Positions 23,769 to 37,033 of a stretch of 64,000 nucleotides of DNA are shown one piece after another; the first letter of the stretch is position 1; every line of letters starts with the position of its first letter. The DNA comes from Ascidia mentula (lineage: Eukaryota > Chordata > Ascidiacea > Phlebobranchia > Ascidiidae). The notes beneath the pieces are model-generated. The model searched no databases and was not told the origin of the DNA. It saw only the letters and a list, made by a program, of their open reading frames with translations. The position numbers and the translations under genes are program-made. The DNA lies in assembly GCA_947561715.1 (NCBI GenBank), contig OX387201.1:21280001-21344000 (forward strand), read 5' to 3'.

Positions 23769-23991
23769 GTTTGCAGTAAACACGGTAAGGAGATTGAACG
23801 TGCGTGCAAGTAATGTTAATTACTAGCAGTTTGCAGTAAACACGGTAAGGAGATTGAACGTGCGTGCAAGTAATGTTAATTACTAGCAGTTTGCAGTAAA
23901 CACAGTAAGGAGATTGAACGTGCGTGCAAGTAATGTTAATTACTAGCAGTTTGCAGTAAACACAGTAAGGAGATAGAACGTGCGTGCAAGC
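23769..23991. repeat. 60 bp minisatellite, 3.7 copies
   Basis: A 60-base unit starting 'agtttgcagtaaacac' repeats at 23,769, 23,829, 23,889 and, partially, 23,949. Copies differ at one to three positions. The period is a multiple of three and the minus-strand frame is open through all copies. The other three units have 2.7 copies. Confidence 0.9.
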
Positions 23992-24478
23992 CCAGCAATG
24001 TTTATTTCTACCGGGTTTCAGGACGCTATACATAGATAATTACAACGTTGATCACAAACTAAGGAGAATTTGTTCATCGTATGCATGTTCTCACTTTTAT
24101 TTCGGGATCAAACATCACAGAGTTGTAACTCATGTATTAAATTTTCTATGATATCTGCATTCACCACAGTGGAGAAGATGACGCGCAACGTTTTGCTTGT
24201 GGCTCACGTCCATGTTAACTCCACCGCGGATAGATTGTACCACAAATAATATAAAAATCCTGACGGAAGTGTAAATTGTGGCTGAATAACCAAGGTATTT
24301 TATGACAACTTCACGGTTGACATTCCTTCGCAGATATTGTCGAAAGACCAAACCGCTGAGGCATGAACAATTATCTTTCTTCAATTTTAACCAAAGACAA
24401 AAAGCATGATAATTACAATGCCACAAACGGTTCGCATTGGAATTTACGTTTCAAAGTTGCCCGAATGCAGCAAAAAAA

Positions 24479-24539
24479 TTTCGAGGCGCGAGACAAAATG
24501 CAGATTCTTACGTCATTCTGTCTGACTCGAGCCTCGAAA
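24479..24539. other. Near-palindromic hairpin
   Basis: TTTCGAGGC pairs with GCCTCGAAA at the ends, continuing through CGAG/CTCG and ACAAAATG/CATTCTGT across a four-base bulge, around a ~13-base loop. It recurs at 27,890-27,950, 31,290-31,350 and 39,261-39,321. Just downstream CACCCTGGGGTTGTG (24,545-24,559) has an exact inverted mate at 24,639-24,653. Whether this is a small-RNA hairpin or the core of a small inverted element is unknown. Confidence 0.7.
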
Positions 24540-27238
24540 ATGTGCACCCTGGGGTTGTGCAAGCCTGGGGCAGAATGTTGAAATTTGAAGTTTTTTAACA
24601 CAAACCTTGTGACTTCTCACACGTTTAAATCAATAATCCACAACCCCAGGGTGCCCCCGGTTCCGATCAGTTAAGCATTTATTACTTCGATGTAAATATT
24701 AAACATGACCTTTTGTTCCGTTAATATTTGTTTTATGTACATTTGATCAAACTGAGTTTACCCAATTATTTAATTACGTCATGATGAATTGCACTCTTCA
24801 ATCGTTACTATTTTTTATAATTTGTTTCCCATTTTTGCGATACATAAATCTAATATAACTTGAGTAGCATTTAATTGGGAAATCCTATTTGTTCAGTACA
24901 TTTGACATAAAGTCGCACGTGAGTTCTTATGTTCTTCCCTAGCATGACTTTAATTGAAAACCTGATGCAGAGTGTAACGTCCGTTGAACGCGCCCCGGTT
25001 CTTGGCGCGGAACGTCACACGAGGCGGAATTCCCGCAGTCAAAACGCGTATCTTGAATGGGCCTCAAACTCGCTCACTCAGTTGATGTTATGTTTGTTAT
25101 CGAATGTGCAGTACGCACTTGTACGCAAGATGGAATGTATTCGAAGTATAGACGGTACAGACGTCGGGAGGAGACGAAAGACACGTATAGGGCACGTGGA
25201 CCCTTAGAACACGGTTTCTACACAGAAGGCAATGTTTCAAACAAATACACTTCACGTAGATAATTACAGCATAACGCTCACCAACTATTTGGGAACCGGG
25301 AAACTCTGGACCACAAAGACGGTCCAAGCAGTTACTGTATCACACCTAAACGAAACAGGCAACATAAACTACAATGCGCCACTATGACGTAACACACACA
25401 ATGCTTACCGATAACTTTGGGCGAAAGAAGATTAAATACCACACGCTTCACGTGTGTACAAATGCAAGAGAGACACTGTGAGTACAAAGACAGCGTCAAC
25501 ACCGTGTGTAAACTTAATCACATTAACAAGGGCAGCTACACTGTTCAGCGAACTGACTTCTAAGATGGGAGAATCTTAAAAATCAACTTGTTGCAATAAA
25601 TTCCACATATGAAGATACAAAGAATGTAAACCAATTGTAAAACTTCGTAATAATTAACTTTCAATTATGGCCACTAGGTGCGCCACACCCACGCTTTCGG
25701 TGCTATGACAACGATATAAACAATCATGTGAAAATGTCGATGCAATGGTAAAGCATGACCTATTTTAGAAAAGAAGTGTTTCATTAACCGTTCCATCGAA
25801 CTACACACAAACATGTTTTGAAACAGCTACAAAACTTACTCTTGTGACTAATATCAACACTACATTATTTTTATCACATTCTTCTGCTCACGTCTTTGTT
25901 TTGTATTCGCATTAACAATTGTGAACTTGCATTATCTCTGTTATATTCCTGAGACTCCAAAAGGAGTGGAAACATTTCAATTTGAATAAGACAGAAACTG
26001 AGGATGCCAACAGGCGAAATTATTATTGATGAGAAAAAATAAAAATTACACACAGGCGGTGATCGTGCTTTACTCCGAGTCACAGGAATATAATGTATTG
26101 ATTTGTAAAGACAGATCCACCGGTCACCGCGACCTGCACAGGTTGGTTCCTGCATTTATTTTTCACATATTCTCTGGCTTGTATTATCTCTAATGTAAGA
26201 TAACCTGTTGTACTTTAGACGTACACACTTCGTGTTGTCGAGGATAAGCAACGTTGTTACCTCAAGCAGTTACGACTAACTTCATAGATAAATGTTAAAT
26301 GTTAGGAAACTGATGCCAAGGTGAGCTACCAATGTTAATCGACAATTTCTTGTAATACGACCCAAGTAATTTGCATCCAAGTTAGTTAGATCTCGTATTA
26401 TTTCTTACCACTTTTCTTTACCTGTCCCTCGACACCTTCCTGTCCCAGGCAACTGAATGCGGACAAACAGCTGCAAGACTCCCGGCTTTATAGAAAAACT
26501 GCATTACCACTAAACACGCAGCAGGTAACTTCCCAACCACATGAGGTGAAGTTGTTGCTACTTTCAGCAGTCGGGACACGCACCGCCAAGCACTAATCTT
26601 GTACCAGGTACTGCATGACATCATGTATATGTGAATAAACATGAGGTGATTTCAACGCGCATCCATGCACAGAATATTTAATGTTTCATGCTTTCTATGA
26701 TATGAGCAGACATCGCAACAGAGGTGATGCGCAAACGTTTTACTTGCAAGAGAAATTTTATTCTAAATCGTCGCTTGCAGCACAACCAACAAAAGTAACA
26801 CAAACAGGTAATTTTTAATGACAGAACAACTCCACATTCAGGTCAATACCTTGAGTTAAGCATTTAATACCAGGAGGGTAAGATTAAACAGAACTCTTTG
26901 TATCAAGGTTATTTTTGCAATAAATTTGTCATTATCAAAGTTACACATTTTTTACAGACATGTGGTTGAAAAGTGTTCGCAAAACGACATTCGTTTGCAA
27001 TGTTTCCTGTTCTTCGTTTACATTCAGAATATTAGACACATTCAACTATTATTCTGGGTTCAACCATCCCGAATTTTATAAATAGGTGTTTTTAAGAACG
27101 CGTTTTTGCGGCAAACGCTACTTCGCGACACGCAGCGCCAAGCGCTTACTTCATCTTCTAATCTCGTCTCCCACCAAACAACCTGAGATTAGCCTTGTAC
27201 CAGGTACTGCATAACGTCATTATAATACTGCAATCACA

Positions 27239-27401
27239 AGTTTGCAGTAAACACGGTAAGGAGATTGAACGTGCGTGCAAGTAATGTTAATTACTAGCAG
27301 TTTGCAGTAAACACAGTAAGGAGATTGAACGTGCGTGCAAGTAATGTTAATTACTAGCAGTTTGCAGTAAACACGGTGAGGAGATTGAACGTGCGTGCAA
27401 G
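27239..27401. repeat. 60 bp minisatellite, 2.7 copies
   Basis: Same 60-base unit as at 23,769-23,991, starting at 27,239 and 27,299, with a partial copy at 27,359. Confidence 0.9.
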
Positions 27402-28467
27402 CCCAGCAATGTTTATTTCTACCGGGTTTCAGGACGCTATATATAGATAATTACAACGTTGATCACAAACTAAGGAGAATGTGTTCATCGTATGCATGTT
27501 CTCACTTTTATTTCGGGATCAAACATCACAGAGTTGTAACTCATGTATTAAATTTTCTGTGATATCTGCATTCACTACAATGGAGAAGATGACGCGCAAC
27601 GTTTTGCTTGTGGCTTACGTCCATGCTAACTCCACCGCGGATAGATTGTACCACAAATAATATAAAAATCCTGACGGAAGTGTAAATTGTGGCTGAATAA
27701 CCAAGGTATTTTATGACAACTTCACGGTTGACATTCCTTCGCAGATATTGTCAAAAGACCAAACCGCTGAGGCATGAACAATTATCTTTCTTCAATTTTA
27801 ACCAAAGACAAAAAGCATGATAATTACAATGCCACAAACGGTTCGCATTGGAATTTACGTTTCAAAGTTGCCCGAATGCAGCAAAAAAATTTCGAGGCGC
27901 GAGACAAAATGCAGATTCTTACGTCATTTTGTCTGACTCGAGCCTCGAAAATGTGCACCCTGGGGTTGTGCAAGTCTGGGGCAGAATGTTGAAATTTGAA
28001 GTTTTTTAACACAAACCTTGTGACTTCTCACACGCTTAAATCAATAATCCACAACCCCAGGGTGCCCCCGGTTCCGATCAGTTACGCATTTATTACTGCG
28101 ATGTAAATATTAAACATGACCTTTTGTTCTGTTGATATTTGTTTTATGTACATTTGATCAAACTGAGTTTACCCAATTATTTAATTACGTTATGATGAAT
28201 TGCACTCTTCAATCGTTACTATTTTTTATAATTTGTTTCCCATTTTTGCGATACATAAATCTAATATAACTTGAGTAACATTTAATTGGGAAATCCTATT
28301 TGTTCAGTACATTTGACATAAAGTCGCACGTGAGTTCTTATGTTCTTCCCTAGCATGACTTTAATTGAAAACCTGATGCAGAGTGTAACGTCCGTTGAAC
28401 GCGCCCCGGTTCTTGGCGCGGAACGTCACACGAGGCGGAATTCCCGCAGTTAAAACGCGTATCTTTA

Positions 28468-28788
28468 ATGGGCCTCAAACTCGCTCACTCAGTTGATGTT
28501 ATGTTTGTTATCGAATGTGCAGTACGCACTCGTACGCAAGATGGAATGTATTCGAAGTATAGACGGTACAGACGTCGGGAGGAGACGAAAGACACGTATA
28601 AGGCACGTGGACCCTTAGAACACGGTTTCTACACAGAAGGCAATGTGTCAATTCATGTAGATAATTACAGCATAAGGCTCACCAACTATTTGGGAACCGG
28701 GAAACTCTGGACCACAAAGACGGCCCAAGCAGTTACTGTATCACACCTAAACGAAACAGGCAACATAAACTACAATGCGCCACTATGA
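28468..28788 (+). CDS. Uncharacterised 106-aa open frame in unit 2
   Basis: The frame has an Arg-rich patch (SKYRRYRRREETKD) and a C-terminal part with an N-glycosylation-like NET. It is also open in unit 4 (39,839-40,153, 104 aa, minus two codons), is stopped early in unit 3 (TAT to TAG near 31,950), and is disrupted in unit 1. No domain was recognised. It could be an exon of a decayed gene or a chance frame. Confidence 0.3.
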   Translation: MGLKLAHSVDVMFVIECAVRTRTQDGMYSKYRRYRRREETKDTYKARGPLEHGFYTEGNVSIHVDNYSIRLTNYLGTGKLWTTKTAQAVTVSHLNETGNINYNAPL

Positions 28789-28969
28789 CGTAACACACAC
28801 AATGCTTACCGATAACTTTGGGCGACAGAAGATTGAATACCACACGCTTCACGTGTGTACAAATGCAAGAGAGACACTGTGAGTACAAAGACAGCGTCAA
28901 CACCGTGTGTAAACTTAATCACATTAACAAGGGCAGCTATACTGTTCAGCGAACTGACTTCTAAGACTG

Positions 28970-31900
28970 GTGGGAGAATCTTAAAAATCAACTTGTTGCA
29001 ATAAATTCCACATATGAAGTTACAAAGAATGTAAACCAATTGTAAAACTTCGTGATAATTAACTTTCAATTATGGCCACTAGGTGCGCCACACCCACGCT
29101 TTCGGTGCTATGACAACGATATAAACAATCATGTGAAAATGTCGATGCAATGGTAAAGCATGACCTATTTTAGAAAAGAAGTGTTTCATTAACCGTTCCA
29201 TCGAACTACACACAAACATGTTTTGAAACAGCTACAAAACTTACTCTTGTGACTAATATCAACACTACATTATTTTTATCACATTCTTCTGCTCACGTCT
29301 TTGTTTTGTATTCGCATTAACAATTGTGAACTTGCATTATCTCTGTTATATTCCTGAGACTCCAAAAGAAGTGGAAACATTTCAATTTGAATAAGACAGA
29401 AACTGAGGATGCCAACAGGCGAAATTATTATTTATGAGAAAAAATAAAAATTACACACAGGCGGTGATCGTGCTTTACTCCGAGTCACAGGAATATAATA
29501 TATTGATTTGTAAAGACAGATGGTCACCGCGACCTGCACAGGTTGGTTCCTGCATTTATTTTTCACATATTCTCTGGCTTGTATTATCTCTAATGTAAGA
29601 TAACCTGTTGTACTTTAGACGTACACACTTCGTGTTGTCGAGGATAAGCAACGTTGTTACCTCAAGCAGTTACGACTAACTTCATAGATAAATGTTAAAT
29701 GTTAGGAAACTGATGCCAAGGTGAGCTACCAATGTTAATCGACAATTTCTTGTAATACGACCCAAGTAATTTGCATCCAAGTTAGTTAGATCTCGTATTA
29801 TTTCTTACCACTTTTCTTTACCTGTCCCTCGACACCTTCCTGTCCCAGGCAACTGAATGCGGACAAACAGCTGCAAGACTCCCGGCTTTATAGAAAAACT
29901 GCATTACCACTAAACACGCAGCAGGTAACTTCCCAACCACATGAGGTGAAGTTGTTGCTATTTTCAGCAGTCGGGACACGCACCGCCAAGCACTAATCTT
30001 GTACCAGGTACTGCATGACATCATGTATATGTGAATAAACATGAGGTGATTTCAACGCGCATCCATGCACAGAATATTTAATGTTTCATGCTTTCTATGA
30101 TATGAGCAGACATCGCAACAGAGGTGATGCGCAAACGTTTTACTTGCAAGAGAAATTTTATTCTAAATCGTCGCTTGCAGCACAACCAACAAAAGTAAGA
30201 CAAACAGGTAATTTTTAATGACAGAACAACTCCACATTCAGGTCAATACCTTGAGTTAAGCATTTAATACCAGGAGGGTAAGATTAAACAGAACTCTTTA
30301 TATCAAGGTTATATTTGCAATAAATTTGTCATTATTAAAGTTACTTATTTTTTACAGACATGTGGTTGAAAAGTGTTCGCAAAACGACATTCGTTTGCAA
30401 TGTTTCCTGTTCTTCGTTTACATTCAGAATATTAGACACATTCAACTATTATTCTGGGTTCAACCATCCCGAATTTTATAAATAGGTGTTTTTAAGAACG
30501 CGTTTTTGCGGCAAACGCTACTTCGCGACACGCAGCGCCAAGCGCTTACTTCATCTTCTAATCTCGTCTCCCACCAAACAACCTGAGATTAGCCTTGTAC
30601 CAGGTACTGCATAACGTCATTATAATACTGCAATCACAAGTTTGCAGTAAACACGGTAAGGAGATTGAACGTGCGTGCAAGTAATGTTAATTACTAGCAG
30701 TTTGCAGTAAACACAGTAAGGAGATTGAACGTGCGTGCAAGTAATGTTAATTACTAGCAGTTTGCAGTAAACACGGTGAGGAGATTGAACGTGCGTGCAA
30801 GCCCAGCAATGTTTATTTCTACCGGGTTTCAGGACGCTATATATAGATAATTACAACGTTGATCACAAACTAAGGAGAATTTGTTCATCGTATGCATGTT
30901 CTCACTTTTATTTCGGGATCAAACATCACAGAGTTGTAACTCATGTATTAAATTTTCTATGATATCTGCATTCACTACAATGGAGAAGATGACGCGCAAC
31001 GTTTTGCTTGTGGCTTACGTCCATGCTAACTCCACCGCGGATAGATTGTACCACAAATAATATAAAAATCCTGACGGAAGTGTAAATTGTGGCTGAATAA
31101 CCAAGGTATTTTATGACAACTTCACGGTTGACATTCCTTCGCAGATATTGTCGAACGACCAAACCGCTGAGGCATGAACAATTATCTTTCTTCAATTTTA
31201 ACCAAAGACAAAAAGCATGATAATTACAAGGCCACAAACGGTTCGCATTGGAATTTACGTTTCAAAGTTGCCCGAATGCAGCAAAAAAATTTCGAGGCGC
31301 GAGACAAAATGCAGATTCTTACGTCATTTTGTCTGACTCGAGCCTCGAAAATGTGCACCCTGGGGTTGTGCAAGTCTGGGGCAGAATGTTGAAATTTGAA
31401 GTTTTTTAACACAAACCTTGTGACTTCTCACACGCTTAAATCAATAATCCACAACCCCAGGGTGCCCCCGGTTCCGATCAGTTAAGCATTTATCACTGCG
31501 ATGTAAATATTAAACATGACCTTTTGTTCTGTTGATATTTGTTTTATGTACATTTGATCAAACTGAGTTTACCCAATTATTTAATTACGTTATGATGAAT
31601 TGCACTCTTCAATCGTTACTATTTTTTATAATTTGTTTCCCATTTTTGCGATACATAAATCTAATATAACTTGAGTAACATTTAATTGGGAAATCCTATT
31701 TGTTCAGTACATTTGACATAAAGTCGCACGTGAGTTCTTATGTTCTTCCCTAGCATGACTTTAATTGAAAACCTGATGCAGAGTGTAACGTCCGTTGAAC
31801 GCGCCCCGGTTCTTGGCGCGGAACGTCACACGAGGCGGAATTCCCGCAGTTAAAACGCGTATCTTTAATGGGCCTCAAACTCGCTCACTCAGTTGATGTT

Positions 31901-32110
31901 ATGTTTGTTATCGAATGTGCAGTACGCACTCGTACGCAAGATGGAATGTAGTCGAAGTATAGACGGTACAGACGTCGGGAGGAGATGAAAGACACGTATA
32001 AGGCACGTGGACCCTTAGAACACGGTTTCTACACAGAAGGCAATGTGTCAATTCATGTAGATAATTACAGCATAAGGCTCACCAACTATTTGGTGAACTT
32101 GGACTTGGAA
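28970..32110. repeat. Tandem unit 3, 3' truncated
   Basis: Third unit, very close to unit 2. It stops at about 32,095, inside the part corresponding to the 106-aa frame, where the sequence switches through short repeats of 'ttggaactt' into the second ZP gene copy. Confidence 0.75.
30639..30801. repeat. 60 bp minisatellite, 2.7 copies
   Basis: Same unit and copy number as in unit 2. Confidence 0.9.
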
Positions 32111-32114
32111 CTTG

Positions 32115-35100
32115 GAGTTTGGAACTTGGACGATTGAATTTGATCTGAGTGGATTTTTCATTTGCTCGTCACTAAACAACTCAAATCTGATCGTAATATT
32201 CCCGACACTACGATGTGAAGTCAGATAACTTTCTTTCCTGTTAAGTTTCAACAAAAGCATAAATGTCACCAAATTAAAAAAGTAATTAAATTACAATGCG
32301 TACAGTTTAGTTGACATTGCTCTAGAAGCAGTTTTGATATCTCTGTTTAATATTTCCGAAATAAAGCACGATATTTCCAAGTGTGGATTGTAAGATGTCC
32401 GTCTCACAACTTGAGTGGTAAATTTGTAATTGCGAACTTGGTACACGATGCTTACGTTGCCTTGGGATTTCTTCGAAAAAACATGTAAAGTATATTTTTG
32501 TTGGAATAATTAATAATGAAGATTATGCTCTGATCAGTTGGTCGATAATGAAAATTGTTATATGTTTTTTAAAGGTTTATGACATGCTTTGTCTTATTCA
32601 AGATTAACGACGATGACGTCATTAACGTGCAAAGTAAGTTAAGTTAATGGAAATCACCTCTTACACGAAACTTATCTATTGACTCAGGTTGCATCAGTAG
32701 TGTCGCTGCACAACACATGTTTACAAAGAAAAAAGGCCCTACAACTTACAGCTAATTTATGTTAAAACCAAGCCGGGAGTTAAAACCAAAGTCATTGTAA
32801 TCACGCGTTCAACGAATGCCCATGTTGTGATGTCCAACAAAGCGGCGTCAGTAGCATGTGAAAAAATGCTAGCCTGCAGAGGCAGCGACATTAAACTTGT
32901 GTCATAAACCACGACATTTAGGCCATAAAGCCATATATATAACTGAAATCATAAACAAAGTCAAACAAACTTCTGTGCTGTGTGCTGTATTACTTTACTG
33001 GATTATCGACAATAAACGGATTTATGAACACCTTTGGACTGGTTTGAAGCTTGGTGGATGTATGTGTTTAGTCGGGAGTTAGACTACTTAGGAGACGCAC
33101 AGACTTTTGTAAAGGAGTTATTTAACTCCAACAGTAACCTTGAGATAGAGAAGGCAAGTTGCCTACGAGGCCGAGTTGCCATCGAGACTCAGTCGGCCCC
33201 TTTGGGTGCGACGCCCGAGACGCAGTCGTACCCCTCAGTCGCTCTAAGGGAGGCGACAGTAGTTTGTTTTCTGCTACTGAACAACCCAACTTTTCTATGT
33301 AATAACCATGTTATTTTTAACTGTATTGCGGACCAGTTCAGTTACTGCCAGATTCAATAAATTCAGATGTACATCGGATAATATTTCTTCACTAAATACA
33401 AATACCTCCAGAGTTGAAAAACACGCGTCCAGTTCAAATTGGAAAACAGGATCTTTCGCTGCAGCTTTACAACTTCCAGGGAGACAATCAAGACTTGTCA
33501 TGGGACGATTTGAAATATACAAAATATCTTTTCCACTTGCATCCAATGCTCTTAACCCATGGGAACTGACACTGGAATAAAAGTTGTTTAAATAACCATA
33601 AGATTGGTGAACTTGATGTTGTAAAATATGTAAAAAAACAATAAAAGAAAACAATAGATGTGTAAGATGTCGTTTTTTCTTTATATTCAAAAAAGGTCGG
33701 ACGACCGACATCTGAATGAGATTGTGATTACTCATCATAACTTGTTTATTATTTTAGATTAACTGAAGTTTTATCAAAACAAATTTCATTTAAGCAACAA
33801 AACTTACAACTAAAACAAAGAAATTTTATATCATTGTTTTGGTTTAGTTTGGATGAATTCAAAGTAACAAATTCATGAAAAAAATATTTATTCCTCTAGC
33901 AATTTCTAGAAATTTTAAGTCTTACTTTAACTTGATAGAATTTGTGTTGCATTCCTTTTCGTTATACATCTTGCAATCTGAATATAAAATAATATTCTAG
34001 TTTCACTTTTCCTGTTTTAAACTACTTTGATTTTAGTGCAAAAATATTCCTGGGTCAATAAACCTTATTTCGTCTCAATTTATATTCTCAGTTATTCTTT
34101 CTGACTATTATGTTTACATTAATTACTGGAAGTTTTATAAATGAAATCAGCTGACCATCACATAGTTACCTTTACATCGAAATGTCAAGCAAAAGCTTGT
34201 AAATACAAGAAGTGCGTAATATCATCGGCAAAGCCATGTAGTGGAAGTGCTTATGGTGACACATAACTTTCCCCGTGAGAACAGGGTTTAATTAAACACA
34301 AACTTGTATGAAAAATATTTGGTTTGAAAATTCCATAAGTCAGACACATAATAACTACGTCATCCACACACACTAAGCATTGTGCACTACACAGTGTCCG
34401 CATTTTTAAATTATATAATCGGTTTGTGTTTAAGTCTCTTTATATGATCGGTTGCTCAAATTGTTCAACCCACTTCATTACTTCTGCCTCACATTATTCT
34501 CGAACTTGATATAATACAAACCTGAGCTGATGCTGATTGTAGGAGGAGGAGTGAATGGTCGATAAACGAATATTTGAATATTAATTCTTCGGGCTTTAAG
34601 TTTTATAATTTGATCCCCGCCAACAATTACCCCAGGATGTGAAGGATCATCGGATAAAATCTATTCAACAACAAGGTACAGTAGATCAAATGAACTTAGT
34701 TTGTTTTCAAATCAAATATAACAACAACGTCTCTATAATGGCAGTCACGAAAACTTTCAGAATGCAGCTTACATAGAGTCCGTCTTTATATCCATTGCGA
34801 CCAAACGTAATGCTAACAGAGGAAGCAGATATTGTGAAATTACATCTCACTGGGCTTGTCACAGTATAATTACAAGCTAGGTATTGTAACAAGAATCCAT
34901 AGCTCGAAGTTGGAAGAACAAGAGTTGTTGGAAGATCGTCCACGTTCAACTCCGAATCACAAGATTGTTCGTTAACTAAACAACATTTCATATTTTACGT
35001 ACTTGCATGAGTTTGTAGAAATTAAATTAAACTGAAAGTTGGCCGAATCAGAGCAAGTCCACTTTTTTCGACTTAGTTTCAGTATTTGACCGAATCTTTA

Positions 35101-37033
35101 ATATTCGATGGAAAAAGATTAAAGGTGGCAGATAAGTTGGTGACGTATTGGAAACTGAATCAAACACTTGTTGTCACCTTCGTTAAAAATGTATTCACAA
35201 ATACGAAAGTATGCTTAAATCTGATCGTGGTGCTTTGGATATCCTGGGTTCGAATCCCGGTGTAGTAAAAATATATGTTTGTGATATGAACTGCGCTGTA
35301 CGTTGGTGGTCAACTGCACATATGTGAAGCTAGTCTGACGCGTTGTGAGCTGACGCATAAGTGTAGCTTAATCCACTATACAGGTTCAGACTGGAGAGTT
35401 ATTTCAGCTTAGCAAAAAGGACGGAGGATGCCTGGAATGCTGAAGGTCAAACGTTTTCGAGTCTAGCCCGGACTTTAGATGAAAGTGGTTTCAATGCAGT
35501 TCAGCTCAGATTCCAAGTTAACCAAATATTTATCATTTTAACACATTTTCTGTGGATATTTGTTTCGCAGATGTTTTTCCACCAGCTCGGTTACATAACT
35601 AATTGTTTTTCAAAAGTTTTTGTGTTCACTGTATGTCAAGCATGTTAGATTTATTGCAATCTTTACATCATCTGAATCCATCGATGCCTTACCGAGAGTT
35701 TAAGTTTCAATCGAACTTTCTTTAACGCGATTTTTTATCACCAGCTTTAGAATTATTTTCACATCAAACTAATTCGAACTTTAGTTTCCACAAAAAAAAA
35801 ATATAAAACGTTTAAATCTCAAAGGGTTCAATTGTTTTTAAATAACGCTGCCAGGCATAATGTTGTAAAACCTCATGAGCTCTTATGAAAAATAATAATT
35901 TGCTTGGTCGACATTTCGGTCGTTATGCAATCGAACTTCATCAGGACAAACACCGAAAATTGCTAAAGTCGTTGAGTGATTCATTAAACAATTCTTTCAA
36001 AAATTCAGAAAAAATACAAATTTTTTTTGTCTGGGAAACTTCTTATTATATCAAAACGGTGAAGGTTCAGTGAAGCTTGACCGTTTAGCGCTGTTTAATA
36101 TGCGTCCACAAAACCGATGTTCAACATTTGATAACGAAAACTAAAGAATGCCGAGGCATCTTAACTTTAATCGATTTATGATATTCAAATACATTTCCTG
36201 CTTGTTTCTTACATTGTTTGGTTTTACGTTTCTTACCTTCCATGAATGCAAAGTTGGGAGAAAGAGGAGAAGAAAGGCCTTTCAACCTCCAACAATATAA
36301 AAGCATGTAACCTGTATCTGATTTCACAATTCCTGTTGCACTTCCATTACCAGTAAACTCTCCTACTAAGATGCTCTCAGTGGGTTCTCGTCCGTCGAAA
36401 ACCTACAATATAACAAAACATACAAATAATTAGTATGAAAAATAGGAATTTCCCTGTTTCACATACCGGTATTTGCCCTCTAAACGCATTAATCAGTTAT
36501 TTCTATGGTTCGCTTTCAGGTTGTTTTATTATCATTATCAGAAAAGAATTCAACCACTGACACCTGAATAAATTATACAGATAATTAAAAAATGCCACAA
36601 ATGTTAAAGTAGAATATTCGATCCGCAAAATAACGTTAGAATTTATCGTCACGCTAATTATTTTTATATCTTGCAGTTGCGAACAGGAATATTTATAAAC
36701 ATGTTGTGATAAGTTTGGTTCACGTAAGCACAAGATCTCCCACAACTCAAAGTTAAGGTTGGTTTAGTAGAACTACAGAGCGAGTATTTTTACCCAACAA
36801 ATGTTGTTGAAGATTGATCTGGAGGACAAATGTATTGCAGCAATTCCCCCATTATTTCCAGTGGATAAAGCTCTCAAAAATTTTGGACAAAAGTATGAGA
36901 TGAGGAAATCAGTACTCTGTCCACTATAAGGTCCTGGTTTGCAGGGGGGGGGGAACCCTCTTAGAGTTTGCCAATCATCACAAGCATGACGTGCAACTTG
37001 CAGAAACAAACATAAGAGGAAAATAATTTCCAT
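32115..37033 (-). pseudogene. CUB/ZP gene, 3'-truncated second copy
   Basis: Exons 37,033-36,794, 36,402-36,237, 34,975-34,773, 34,660-34,522, 34,483-34,372, 33,571-33,346, 32,460-32,304 and a partial exon from 32,237 to about 32,118 match the first ZP gene with few changes. Signal peptide, CUB modules and the end of ZP-N are kept open. The copy ends inside the exon equivalent to 17,144-16,964, so ZP-C, the furin site, EGF and membrane helix are missing. If transcribed it could give only a secreted N-terminal product or a fusion with unit 3 sequence. Confidence 0.75.
35902..35952 (-). ncRNA. Hammerhead-like motif, second copy
   Basis: Duplicate of the motif at 21,044-21,094. CTGATGA lies at 35,944-35,938 on the minus strand, and the triplet before stem I reads GTC here rather than ATC. 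Confidence 0.35.

Larger units (their letters stand above)
22437..25563. repeat. Tandem ~3.1 kb unit 1
   Basis: First of four related units (22,437; 25,564; 28,970; 37,291). Each contains, in order, a start 'gatgggagaatctt', a non-coding part, a 60 bp minisatellite, a strong hairpin and an open frame near the end. Units 1 and 4 lack a ~370 bp insertion present in units 2 and 3. This unit and the preceding gene are duplicated together as 32,115-40,327. Confidence 0.8.
25564..28969. repeat. Tandem ~3.4 kb unit 2
   Basis: Second unit, directly abutting unit 1. It carries an extra ~370 bases (about 26,018-26,392) relative to units 1 and 4, shared with unit 3. Confidence 0.8.

Noticed and set aside
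23769..23991. CRISPR-like array
   Set aside because: The repeats are contiguous 60-base tandem copies without spacers, in a eukaryotic context.
24130..24426. 98-aa minus-strand frame found in units 1, 3 and 4
   Set aside because: No splice signals, domain or codon-type conservation beyond what recent duplication explains; it is broken in unit 2.
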